This document shows positions 36,665-45,715 of a stretch of 64,000 bases of DNA, one piece after another (within the stretch, counting starts at the first letter, position 1; the number at the start of each line of letters is the position of its first letter). The notes below the pieces were generated by a model that was given only the letters and a program-made list of their open reading frames with translations, did not search any database and was not told the origin of the DNA. The position numbers and the translations under genes are program-made. The stretch comes from Marinoscillum sp964351885. Its GTDB lineage: Bacteria > Bacteroidota > Bacteroidia > Cytophagales > Cyclobacteriaceae. The stretch is from NCBI GenBank assembly GCA_964351885.1, contig CAYGPP010000001.1:62001-126000 (forward strand), in the 5' to 3' direction.

Positions 36665-39600
36665 ATGTTTGACAATCAATTACAACAAAACATCACCAAG
36701 TTCAAGCGAAAACACTTCCTGAACCTTTTGATCAAAGGGCTATTAATCTCAGTCTTATTTTTTGGTGCCGTTTTCCTCATCTCTGGGGTTCTCGAGGGTT
36801 ACTTCTGGTTCAATTCTTCTGTCCGACTTGGTCTATTGTTGGGCTCCTCACTTATTCTTGTTTATACTCTACTCAGGCTTGTAATTATCCCTTTAGCCGC
36901 CGTTCTTAACCTTGAAAAGAACCTTACTGATGAAAAAGCCGCAAACCTTATTGGAAGACATTTTCATGAAATTTCAGACAGGCTAACCAATCTTGTTCAG
37001 CTATCTCAACAATCAGCTAATGAAAACTCGCTACTCTCAGCGGCTCTTATTCAAAAATCCTCAGAGTTAAAAAAGTTCCGCTTCAGTGATGCTGTAAACT
37101 TTAAAGTCAATTTCAAATATTTGTACTACCTAATAGCGCTGGCTCTATTCATCATCTGTATTTCTTTTATAAACCCTTCTATTCTATCAGATGGAACGTC
37201 TCGAATTCTGAAATATGACAAAACTTTCCTCCGTCCTGTGCCATTCTCATTCCACTTAGAAAGTAACCCCTATGGGTTTAGCGGAGAGCCTTATGAGCTA
37301 AAAGCACGCATTGAAGGAAATACCATACCAGAGTTAGTCTATATCGTTGATGGAAACACCCGATTACCAGCTATTCTATCGGGTAGAAACATCTCTTTTA
37401 AAATACCCACACTTACAAAATCCAAAAAAATAACTTTTGAAGCCTCTAACTTTTCTTCACCTGAATACACCATCGAGCTTTATAATAGACCAGAAATTCA
37501 AAAACTAGAAATTCAAATAAACTTCCCAGAATATCTTAATACCAAAAATCCTATCACCTCAAAATCAGGAAACCTGACAATACCAGAAGGATCTAAAATT
37601 TTATGGACAGTTACATCACAATATGCTGAATCTGTTTTTCTCACTACTCCCGATAGTTCTTTTATTATGTCTCATGAAGAGCGTGGAATATTTGCAATTC
37701 ACCAGACAGCTTCCGAATCTTTTTCTTACGCACTTGACCTGTCTAATGCAAAAGCTCAAAATGCAAAGCCCATTGAATACGCAGTTACAGTAATCAAAGA
37801 TCAATACCCTGAAATTAATGCAGTTTTCAGTCTAGATAGTATCAGCTATGCCTCTGTGGTTATCATGGGTAATATTGCTGATGACTATGGTATTAGTGGT
37901 CTTAATCTCCATTACAAGATAAATTCTGACTCCAAATATCAAACAAAAGCTATTCCGTTTACACGCGGTAATAACGATCAAAACTTCATTTATGATTGGT
38001 CATTGAGTGGCCTCTTTCTCAACGAAGAGGATGAAGTTACCATATATGTTAGTGTATTTGACAATGATAGAATCAATGGCCCAAAAAGTTCTAACTCGGT
38101 TCGCTATCTCTACAAAAAACCCTCTTCTTCGCAAATAGAAAAAGAAATCGATGCGCTTAGTGACCAATCACAGAGTGCGCTTGAAAATTCTCTCAAAGAG
38201 AGTGAATTGCTTCGTGAGCAGATAAAAAATCTCGAATTGAAACTCAAAAATGATCAGAAAGTGGATTGGCAAGAAGAGAAAATGCTTCAAAAAGTACTTT
38301 TAAATCGAAAAAAGCTAGAAGATGAAATTGAAGAGCTGAAGAAACAATCCAACTTACTGAATCAGACCCGAAAAGAGTTTAACAAACAAAGTTCAGATCT
38401 TCAGAAAAAGGCTCAAAAGCTTCAAGATTTAATTAACGAAGTATTAGATGAAGAAACTAAGAAGCTCTATGCAGAATTGCAGGAACTATTGAAGAAAGAA
38501 GCTAGTTCTGAGGAAGTTTTAAAGCAACTAGATAAAATTCAATCCAATGAAAAAAACTTAGAAAATGAGCTTGAACGCGCTATAGAGCTCTTTAAGAGAA
38601 TGAAAATGGAAACGCTTCTCGAACAGGCTGCCGAAAAACTCAATCAATTAGGAGAAAGGCAAGAAAAACTTGGGAGTGAAGAAGAAAAGGGTGATGTGAG
38701 CAAAGCGCTAGAACAAGAAAAAATAAACGAGTCTTTCGAAGAACTAAACAAAGATATTGAAGAGGCTCAAGACATAAACAAGGACTTAAAAAGTCCTGAA
38801 CCAATTGACGAGTTGGACTCTGAGCGAGAAGATATTCAAAAAGATTTAGAGAGCTTAGAAAATGAATTAAGCCTTGATAATCAAGATGATAACGATCAAA
38901 AAAAGGCTAAAAACAATCCAGATAGCGATCAGAAGATGAAAAACGCAGGGCAAAAAATGAAGATCCTCGCTGGTAAGATGATGCAAATGCAAGCCAGCGC
39001 TGAAATGGAAATGATGCAGGAAAACATGGACAATTTAAGAGATATCTTAGATAACTTAATTAAGCTGTCCTTTGAACAAGAAGATATTTTAACTCAAATA
39101 AAGCAGGTCAGCCAACTAGATCCTCGCTTCATTGAACTCTCCCAAGAGCAACTAGACCTTACAGATAATATAGAGGTAATCGAAGATAGTCTTCTAGCTC
39201 TAGCCGGTCGAGTAATACAAATTAGCAGCTTTGTCACGCGTGAATTGAGCTCCATTAATGAACACCTTGAAAAGACCATGTTCCAATTAAGAGAGAGAGA
39301 TAAAGGAAGAGCGACTAGCGATCAACAGTTTGCAATGACTTCTATGAATAATTTAGCCTTACTCCTTGAAGATGTACTTGAGCAGATGCAAATGTCAATG
39401 TCTGAGGCAATGGGGAAGCCTCAGAAAGGAAACAAGAAAGGTCAATCAATGCCGAGCATGTCAGAAATCCAGAAACAATTGAGTCAACAAATTCAAGACT
39501 TGAAAAAAAGCGGAAAACAAGGGAGAGCTCTTTCGGAAGAGCTAGCAAAACTGGCTGCCGAACAATCAGAACTACGCCAGTCACTAGAACAAATGAATGA

Positions 39601-39988
39601 GCAATTAGGCAATCAACCGGACCCGAGTGGGAAAGGACAAGGTAATGAAGAAGGAAGTAAGCTGAAAGAGGCAATCAAGAAGATGGAGGAAAATGAGGTT
39701 GATTTAGTGAATAAGAGGTTAACACAACAACTCATCGATAGGCAACAACAAATACTCACCAGAATGCTCGAAGCAGAAGAATCAATGCGCAAACAAAAGG
39801 AGTCAGCAGAAAGAAAAGGAGAAACTGCGAACCAAAACATAGGTAAGTACCCTCCAGAGATCGAAAAATATCTGAAAGCAAAAGAAAAGGAAATAGAATT
39901 ATTAAAAACTATTCCCTTAGATTTAGAACCCTTTTACAAAAAAGAAGTTAACGATTACTTTAGACGTATAAGTCTTCCAAATGAATAG
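36665..39988 (+). CDS. DUF4175-type membrane protein with long coiled coils
   Basis: A 1107-residue protein. Three membrane helices near the N-terminus (about residues 19-44, 55-82 and 155-175) are followed by beta-rich periplasmic-looking segments (about 190-480) and then two long Glu/Lys/Gln-rich coiled coils (about 490-790 and 840-1060), with Met/Gln-rich stretches such as AGKMMQMQASAEMEMMQENM. The architecture is that of Bacteroidota DUF4175 proteins; function unknown. The stop overlaps the start of the RsbW-like gene by 8 bases. Confidence 0.78.
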   Translation: MFDNQLQQNITKFKRKHFLNLLIKGLLISVLFFGAVFLISGVLEGYFWFNSSVRLGLLLGSSLILVYTLLRLVIIPLAAVLNLEKNLTDEKAANLIGRHFHEISDRLTNLVQLSQQSANENSLLSAALIQKSSELKKFRFSDAVNFKVNFKYLYYLIALALFIICISFINPSILSDGTSRILKYDKTFLRPVPFSFHLESNPYGFSGEPYELKARIEGNTIPELVYIVDGNTRLPAILSGRNISFKIPTLTKSKKITFEASNFSSPEYTIELYNRPEIQKLEIQINFPEYLNTKNPITSKSGNLTIPEGSKILWTVTSQYAESVFLTTPDSSFIMSHEERGIFAIHQTASESFSYALDLSNAKAQNAKPIEYAVTVIKDQYPEINAVFSLDSISYASVVIMGNIADDYGISGLNLHYKINSDSKYQTKAIPFTRGNNDQNFIYDWSLSGLFLNEEDEVTIYVSVFDNDRINGPKSSNSVRYLYKKPSSSQIEKEIDALSDQSQSALENSLKESELLREQIKNLELKLKNDQKVDWQEEKMLQKVLLNRKKLEDEIEELKKQSNLLNQTRKEFNKQSSDLQKKAQKLQDLINEVLDEETKKLYAELQELLKKEASSEEVLKQLDKIQSNEKNLENELERAIELFKRMKMETLLEQAAEKLNQLGERQEKLGSEEEKGDVSKALEQEKINESFEELNKDIEEAQDINKDLKSPEPIDELDSEREDIQKDLESLENELSLDNQDDNDQKKAKNNPDSDQKMKNAGQKMKILAGKMMQMQASAEMEMMQENMDNLRDILDNLIKLSFEQEDILTQIKQVSQLDPRFIELSQEQLDLTDNIEVIEDSLLALAGRVIQISSFVTRELSSINEHLEKTMFQLRERDKGRATSDQQFAMTSMNNLALLLEDVLEQMQMSMSEAMGKPQKGNKKGQSMPSMSEIQKQLSQQIQDLKKSGKQGRALSEELAKLAAEQSELRQSLEQMNEQLGNQPDPSGKGQGNEEGSKLKEAIKKMEENEVDLVNKRLTQQLIDRQQQILTRMLEAEESMRKQKESAERKGETANQNIGKYPPEIEKYLKAKEKEIELLKTIPLDLEPFYKKEVNDYFRRISLPNE

Positions 39989-40382
39989 CATACAAATACA
40001 AATCCCATCCATATCTGAGAATATCAGAATCGTTGAGAGTTTTATAGATAACGCCAAAGAAAAATACTCATTGGAGGATGATATATACGGCAACATCATG
40101 ATTGCCGTAACTGAGTCAGTTAACAATGCAATCATTCATGGGAATTCTCAGAATTCTAAAAAGAATGTCTCGCTGAGTCTTGAAGTAACTGAGGACGTGT
40201 TAAGTTTTACAATTTCTGATCAAGGAGCAGGTTTTGATTTCAATCAGCTTCCAGACCCAACTTCGCCAGAAAACATTGACAAGCTTGGGGGCCGAGGTAT
40301 CTTCTTAATGAAGCACCTATGTGATGAGGTTTCTTTTAATAACGAGGGACGGGAGGTTGTTCTTTCTTTCTATTTGAATTAA
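39981..40382 (+). CDS. RsbW-like ATP-binding protein (GHKL anti-sigma kinase family)
   Basis: A 133-residue HATPase_c domain alone. N box ESVNNAIIHGN, G1 box SDQGAGFDF and G2 box GGRGIFLMKHL are all present, as in SpoIIAB/RsbW serine kinases. Its partner antagonist is not in the window. Overlaps the previous gene by 8 bases and shares its final base with the start of ybeY, so it is part of a tight operon. Confidence 0.88.
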   Translation: MNSIQIQIPSISENIRIVESFIDNAKEKYSLEDDIYGNIMIAVTESVNNAIIHGNSQNSKKNVSLSLEVTEDVLSFTISDQGAGFDFNQLPDPTSPENIDKLGGRGIFLMKHLCDEVSFNNEGREVVLSFYLN

Positions 40383-40807
40383 TGGAAACTGTTTTCTTCT
40401 TTAGTGAAGATGTTGATTATTGTTTGCCTTCCGAAGCTGAAATTAGGAAATGGCTGGAGCTAGTTGCCTTAGACGAGAATCAAACTTTAGATAGTCTCAA
40501 CTATATATTCTGCTCAGATGAATATCTCCTCAACATAAATCGGGAGTTTTTAAATCATGACTACTACACCGATATAATCACATTTGATAATTCTAATGAC
40601 CAAGCCCTAATACAAGCTGATATTTTCATTAGCATAGACCGTGTAAAAGAAAACGCCCTAAACAACAATGAGGACTTCAACTTGGAACTCAAGAGAGTTC
40701 TGGTGCATGGTTTGCTTCATCTTATAGGATACAATGATAAAAAGTCGGAAGAGCAAAGAGCAATGCGCCAAAAAGAAGATAGCTGCTTATCTTTGTTTCT
40801 AAAATAG
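40382..40807 (+). CDS. ybeY: endoribonuclease YbeY (16S rRNA maturation)
   Basis: A 141-residue metal-dependent RNase for 16S rRNA 3'-end maturation. The metal motif HGLLHLIGYNDKKSEEQ keeps the first two His of HGxLHLxGYDH, while the third ligand position is Asp-Lys instead of Asp-His, as I recall in other Bacteroidota YbeY. Full length. The stop codon forms the first base of a parS-like palindrome. Confidence 0.93.
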   Translation: METVFFFSEDVDYCLPSEAEIRKWLELVALDENQTLDSLNYIFCSDEYLLNINREFLNHDYYTDIITFDNSNDQALIQADIFISIDRVKENALNNNEDFNLELKRVLVHGLLHLIGYNDKKSEEQRAMRQKEDSCLSLFLK

Positions 40808-40820
40808 TTCCACGTGGAAC
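40807..40820. promoter_or_regulatory. parS-like palindrome 1 (ParB site)
   Basis: GTTCCACGTGGAAC is a perfect 14-base palindrome matching the core GTTNCACGTGNAAC of ParB-binding parS sites. It lies between ybeY and mnmG, 42 bases centre to centre from a second copy. Confidence 0.75.
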
Positions 40821-40847
40821 GTTTATCTGCTCTCCACTAAAAACTAA

Positions 40848-40863
40848 TGTTTCACGTGAAACA
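40848..40863. promoter_or_regulatory. parS site 2 (ParB site)
   Basis: TGTTTCACGTGAAACA is a perfect 16-base palindrome that matches the widespread parS consensus TGTTNCACGTGAAACA at every position. It ends 8 bases before the mnmG ATG. parS marks the origin-proximal region in most bacteria. Confidence 0.88.
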
Positions 40864-40871
40864 ATAAATCC

Positions 40872-42737
40872 ATGTTTCAAGAATATGATGTCATCGTTGT
40901 TGGAGCCGGTCACGCCGGATGCGAAGCTGCTGCTGCCGCCGCAAACCTTGGGTCCAGGGTTCTGCTAGCCACTATGAATATGAATACCATCGCCCAGATG
41001 TCATGCAATCCTGCAATGGGTGGAGTGGCCAAAGGGCAAATCGTTCGAGAGATAGATGCTCTTGGTGGATACTCTGGGGTTATTACTGATAAGTCGATGA
41101 TTCAATTTAGAATGCTCAACAAAAGCAAGGGTCCGGCTATGTGGAGTCCCAGGGCACAATCTGACAGAATGCGCTTTGCTGAAGAATGGAGACTAGCCCT
41201 AGAGCAAACACCCAACGTTGATTTCTGGCAAGAAATGATCTCTGGTATCATCGTCAATGATAAGCAAGTAGTTGGTGTTCGAACCAACTTGGGATTAGAG
41301 ATTAGATCCAAATCTGTCATATTAACCAATGGAACATTTCTAAATGGTCTTATTCATATAGGAGAAAAACAATTCGGTGGTGGTCGAGCAGGAGAGAAAT
41401 CAGCTCACGGCATAACTGAACAACTCGTAGAGCTAGGTTTTGAATCTGGAAGGATGAAGACAGGCACCCCACCTCGGGTAGATGGTAGAAGTCTTGACTA
41501 CTCCAAAATGGAAGAACAAGCTGGGGACGAGCTTCCCGAAAAATTTTCATATCTCGACAGCACCCAGCCTTTAACAACACAACGAAGCTGCTGGATTACC
41601 TACACCAACTCAGATGTTCACCAGACTTTACAGACGGGGTTTGAAAAGTCCCCGATGTTCAACGGACGAATCAAGGGTCTTGGTCCAAGATACTGTCCAT
41701 CTATAGAAGATAAAATCAATCGCTTTGCGGAAAGAGATAGGCATCAAATATTTGTGGAGCCTGAAGGTTGGAATACAGTAGAAGTCTATGTGAACGGTTT
41801 CTCAACAAGTCTTCCAGAAGATGTTCAATACAAAGCAATACAAAAAATTGCAGGATTTGAAAATGCTAAAATGTTTCGCCCTGGGTATGCCATAGAATAT
41901 GACTTCTTCCAGCCCACACAGCTTACTCAGACATTAGAAACAAAGCTTATTAAAAACCTGTTCTTTGCTGGTCAGATTAACGGAACGACTGGATATGAGG
42001 AGGCTGCCTGCCAAGGGCTTATTGCGGGTATAAATGCTCATCTCTCCATTAAAGAATGTGAGCCATTTATACTTAACAGGTCACAAGCGTATATCGGCGT
42101 ACTTATAGATGATTTAATCAATAAGGGCACCAATGAACCTTACCGGATGTTCACTTCTCGTGCTGAGTATCGACTCTTACTACGACAGGACAATGCCGAC
42201 TCCCGTCTGACGCCTCTTGGCTATGAATTAGGACTTGCCTCCCTAAGCAGATACGAACAGTGTATGAACAAGATGCACGCAACAAAACGCTTAGTCAATG
42301 ATCTAAAGCAAAAGAAATACAAACCCCATGATATAAATCCTCTCCTCTCGAATAAAGGTTTTGCTCACATAAAAGACACCTCCAGTTTATATCAACTTCT
42401 TAAAAGACCGGAGGTAAATTTGGAAGTACTCTCCCAGCTTGACAGTAACGTATATGAATTCCTCTCTTCCTTCTCAAGACATGTCAAGGAAGAAGCAGAA
42501 ATCCTCATAAAATACGAAACCTATATTGAGCGTGAACAAGAAAACGCTTTGAAAATGATAAGTATGGAGAATAGAGTTATAACTCCTGGTTTCGACTACA
42601 GCCTACTATCATCAATGTCTCTTGAGGCACGGGAAAAACTCAATACCATTCGTCCTTCCACACTGGGTCAGGCATCCAGAATAAGTGGTGTTTCATCTTC
42701 TGATATTTCAATCTTAATGGTATTTCTCAATAAATAG
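40872..42737 (+). CDS. mnmG: tRNA uridine-5-carboxymethylaminomethyl synthesis enzyme MnmG (GidA)
   Basis: FAD enzyme that, with MnmE, modifies U34 of tRNAs. 621 residues, full length. FAD site VVGAGHAGCEAAAAAANLG at the N-terminus; family motifs MSCNPAMGGVAKGQIVREID, GRAGEKSAHGITEQL, MKTGTPPRVDGRSLDYS, RPGYAIEYDF, and NGTTGYEEAACQGL. Often found near the chromosome origin in bacteria, consistent with the parS and putative oriC around it. Confidence 0.98.
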   Translation: MFQEYDVIVVGAGHAGCEAAAAAANLGSRVLLATMNMNTIAQMSCNPAMGGVAKGQIVREIDALGGYSGVITDKSMIQFRMLNKSKGPAMWSPRAQSDRMRFAEEWRLALEQTPNVDFWQEMISGIIVNDKQVVGVRTNLGLEIRSKSVILTNGTFLNGLIHIGEKQFGGGRAGEKSAHGITEQLVELGFESGRMKTGTPPRVDGRSLDYSKMEEQAGDELPEKFSYLDSTQPLTTQRSCWITYTNSDVHQTLQTGFEKSPMFNGRIKGLGPRYCPSIEDKINRFAERDRHQIFVEPEGWNTVEVYVNGFSTSLPEDVQYKAIQKIAGFENAKMFRPGYAIEYDFFQPTQLTQTLETKLIKNLFFAGQINGTTGYEEAACQGLIAGINAHLSIKECEPFILNRSQAYIGVLIDDLINKGTNEPYRMFTSRAEYRLLLRQDNADSRLTPLGYELGLASLSRYEQCMNKMHATKRLVNDLKQKKYKPHDINPLLSNKGFAHIKDTSSLYQLLKRPEVNLEVLSQLDSNVYEFLSSFSRHVKEEAEILIKYETYIEREQENALKMISMENRVITPGFDYSLLSSMSLEAREKLNTIRPSTLGQASRISGVSSSDISILMVFLNK

Positions 42738-42738
42738 A

Positions 42739-43623
42739 ATGTATCAAAAGCTAGAAGAGTGCCCCATATGTAAGCATCAGAGTTTCTCTAATTCCCTGAT
42801 TTGTGAAGATTATTCACAGTCTCATGAGAGCTTTGTAATAGTAAGGTGTAACAACTGTGATCTGCATTTTACAAACCCTCGGCCAGATGAGCAAAACATA
42901 GCCAAGTACTATGATCACAAGGATTATATTTCTCACACCAATAAAGCCAATAACTTTATTAACGCGATTTATAAAATAGCTAGGTATTATACGCTTAGAC
43001 AAAAAGAAGGTATCATCAAAACATACACAAAACAGAAGAAGCTTCTTGACTTTGGGTGTGGAACAGGTATATTTCTCCATCACATGAGTAACAGCTCCTT
43101 CAATGTTGAGGGTTATGAACCATCCGAACAGGCCCGGCTGTTATCCTCACAGTCAGGAAAGTTCCAAATTCACAATAAATTAGACCAAATACAGAAAAAC
43201 AAGTACGATATAATTACCGCTTGGCACGTCCTCGAACATGTACATAGTCTCAAGAAAACCTTGAAAGTACTAAGAAACTCCTTGACCAGAAGTGGAATTA
43301 TTATTGCAGCCGTTCCTAACTTTAAATCGTTAGATGCCCAAATCTATAAACACCAGTGGGCTGCCTATGATGTACCGAGACATTTATATCATTTCAATCA
43401 AACTGCTTTTTCAGCTTTGGCTGCAAGCTGCAAGCTCAACATCAAACAGGTACACCCAATGATGCTCGATTCCTACTATGTCTCCATGCTCAGTGAGTCT
43501 CACAAAGGCACTAGCTCTTCTATCCACAGATTGGTCAATGGGTTCGTAAACGGGCGAAAATCTAACATCAGCGCCTCACAAACTGGAGAATATTCTAGCC
43601 TTATATACGTCCTATCAAAATGA
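42739..43623 (+). CDS. class I SAM-dependent methyltransferase
   Basis: A 294-residue protein with an N-terminal zinc ribbon (CPICKHQ ... CNNCDLHFTNPRP) and a Rossmann methyltransferase domain: SAM motif I LLDFGCGTGIFL, then YDIITAWHVLEHVHSL and the post-core VPNFKSLDAQIYKHQW. The zinc ribbon plus ubiE-like core resembles methyltransferases that act on surface sugars or lipids; target not known. It follows mnmG by one base and overlaps the Ig-like gene by 4 bases. Confidence 0.88.
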   Translation: MYQKLEECPICKHQSFSNSLICEDYSQSHESFVIVRCNNCDLHFTNPRPDEQNIAKYYDHKDYISHTNKANNFINAIYKIARYYTLRQKEGIIKTYTKQKKLLDFGCGTGIFLHHMSNSSFNVEGYEPSEQARLLSSQSGKFQIHNKLDQIQKNKYDIITAWHVLEHVHSLKKTLKVLRNSLTRSGIIIAAVPNFKSLDAQIYKHQWAAYDVPRHLYHFNQTAFSALAASCKLNIKQVHPMMLDSYYVSMLSESHKGTSSSIHRLVNGFVNGRKSNISASQTGEYSSLIYVLSK

Positions 43624-45341
43624 AGCATTTACTGCTAGCTATCTTCACTCTTATTCTAATAGAACTTGTTACGTTCGGTTGTGCTAACCCTAAGACTCCA
43701 ACCGGAGGTCCCAAAGACACCATACCTCCTGTCATTCTCAACTCCACCCCCAAAAACCAATCTATCAACTTCAATGATAAAACAGTTGAACTTTCATTCA
43801 ATGAACCGATAAATGCAGACAAGCTCAAACAGAACCTCATAATTACGCCAACATCAGAGTTCAGTTATAAAGCGCTTGTCAAAAAGAATACGCTAACGCT
43901 CATTCTTGATGAGTCTCTGGCAGATAGTACCACCTACACCTTCAACTTCTTTGACGGAGTTACAGATATCACCGAAAAAAATCCTTCAGATAATCTTGTT
44001 CTCGCCTTCAGCACTGGATCCTATATTGATTCAATATCCGTTTCCGGAAAAGTTTATGATATAATTAATGAAAATCCACTTTCCAAAATCACGATTGGTC
44101 TATATAAACAAACCGATACCCTTAATTTTACCATTGATAAACCCACCTATTTCATTAACTCAGATGACGAAGGATTTTTCAATATTCAAAATATCAAGTC
44201 GGGAGAGTATCGGTTGCTTGTCTTTAATGACGAGAACAAAAATCTCTTATTTGATCCCTCAATCGAAAATCACGGTTTCCTAAGAGGCATTCTATCACTT
44301 GATTCCATCAACATTGATTCATTGAACATCCCACTCTTGGAGCTTGATGTCTCCGAGCTATCCTTTTTAACTGGACGCCCATCATCTCACTACTTTGATA
44401 TCCGATATTCTAAACCTCTCGTAACCTATGACATTGCCAGTGAACTCAATAAGCCAGTATATTCCAAACTTACGGAAGACCAAGATGCCATACGTGTATA
44501 TAATATCAACATGCTTGCTGATAGCACACGTCTAGTAGTTACTGCCTTTGATACACTCGCATCATTCACAACCGATACCCTGTACGCCATCTTCCGATCC
44601 AGCTCAAAAAAACTAAATGCATTGTCTACCCAGATAACCCCCAAAACGAATAGCGTTTACTTCCCTGACGAAACTATTTCTATAAGCTTTAGCAAGCCGA
44701 TAACGACTATTACAGATAGTGCCTTTCTAGAATTCAGAATAGATTCGCTCATATCCTTTGATCTGCCAGTGAAAGGGCTATCCATGAATCAACAAAATAC
44801 ACTTATTACGTTTAGAACAACCATTGAACAACAGCAGATCAAGGACACCATTAATTCCTATCTAAGCCAACACCACGTTGACACATTAAATATTGATACT
44901 ACACAACTCATCACGAACAACCGACTCAATAAACACAACTCTAACAGCTTTACAATCTATCTTAAGACTGGCACATTCATTAGCGTAGAGTCAGATACAA
45001 CCACTGAAATCGCCCAGACATACCAGTTCCCGAATACAGAGACTTTTGGAAGCATTAATGTAACCATTGATAATCCCGCGAGCTCCTATATTGTACAAAT
45101 TATGTCAGCCCAAAAAGTAGTACGGTCTCAAAAAAATTGTCTGGATTGCAAGTTCGATTTCATAAAACCTGGAAAGTACTGGACTAGGATACTACTTGAT
45201 ACTAATGAAGACCATGTCTGGTCTCCTGGTAATATAAATTACGATATCCAGCCAGAACCCATAATCTACTTTCATGAGGAGACAACACTCCGGGCCAATT
45301 GGGAAGTAGCGCTTAATTACTCACTCTTGATAACCCGATAA
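43620..45341 (+). CDS. Ig-like (Big_5-type) lipoprotein
   Basis: A 573-residue lipoprotein: signal LLLAIFTLILIELVTFGC, then CANPKTPTGGPKDTIPPVIL, a Bacteroidota signature for proteins with an N-terminal SbsA Ig-like (Big_5) domain (SINFNDKTVELSFNEPINAD). The rest is Ser/Thr/Asn-rich beta structure. Function unknown, likely envelope. It is strongly C-rich over G on the plus strand, unlike genes to its right. It overlaps the methyltransferase by ATGA and ends at the putative origin. Confidence 0.82.
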   Translation: MKHLLLAIFTLILIELVTFGCANPKTPTGGPKDTIPPVILNSTPKNQSINFNDKTVELSFNEPINADKLKQNLIITPTSEFSYKALVKKNTLTLILDESLADSTTYTFNFFDGVTDITEKNPSDNLVLAFSTGSYIDSISVSGKVYDIINENPLSKITIGLYKQTDTLNFTIDKPTYFINSDDEGFFNIQNIKSGEYRLLVFNDENKNLLFDPSIENHGFLRGILSLDSINIDSLNIPLLELDVSELSFLTGRPSSHYFDIRYSKPLVTYDIASELNKPVYSKLTEDQDAIRVYNINMLADSTRLVVTAFDTLASFTTDTLYAIFRSSSKKLNALSTQITPKTNSVYFPDETISISFSKPITTITDSAFLEFRIDSLISFDLPVKGLSMNQQNTLITFRTTIEQQQIKDTINSYLSQHHVDTLNIDTTQLITNNRLNKHNSNSFTIYLKTGTFISVESDTTTEIAQTYQFPNTETFGSINVTIDNPASSYIVQIMSAQKVVRSQKNCLDCKFDFIKPGKYWTRILLDTNEDHVWSPGNINYDIQPEPIIYFHEETTLRANWEVALNYSLLITR

Positions 45342-45715
45342 TCCTGTTGATAACTCTTCTTTAGAATGTATATAAATGTGCTTTCATCCACATCCCATAT
45401 CCGACAAGCAATGAACAGTACAAAATCACGAACTTACCAACACTTATCCACCTCTTACGGACAGCAAAGGTGTATAAATAGTATCCACATCAGAATAAAT
45501 GACTCGTCAACATAATTCGTTAAAGAACAGTTTGTCAATTAGTTAAGATGTTAATACATTGTGAATCAATACATAAAACACTCAACTTATAAACAAACCC
45601 AATTTCCAAATCTAATTTTGATCCTTTTCCCACATATCCACGTACTTAGTAATAGAAATAGCTTTTCTTTAAATTAAAAATTTATTAATATTATTTCAGC
45701 ACAATTCGTGGATAA
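45342..45715. other. putative chromosomal replication origin (oriC)
   Basis: A 366-base non-coding gap holding many DnaA-box-like 9-mers (consensus TTATNCACA). One-mismatch copies: 45345-45353, 45384-45392, 45444-45452, 45469-45477, 45481-45489, 45560-45568 and 45707-45715 (both strands); a two-mismatch copy at 45634-45642. On the right is an AT-only stretch (about 45668-45692, TTTAAATTAAAAATTTATTAATA type) suitable for unwinding. The plus-strand G/C balance changes sign across it, and two parS sites are 4.5 kb away. dnaA itself is not in the window, which is common in Bacteroidota. No box is a perfect TTATCCACA. Confidence 0.6.
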
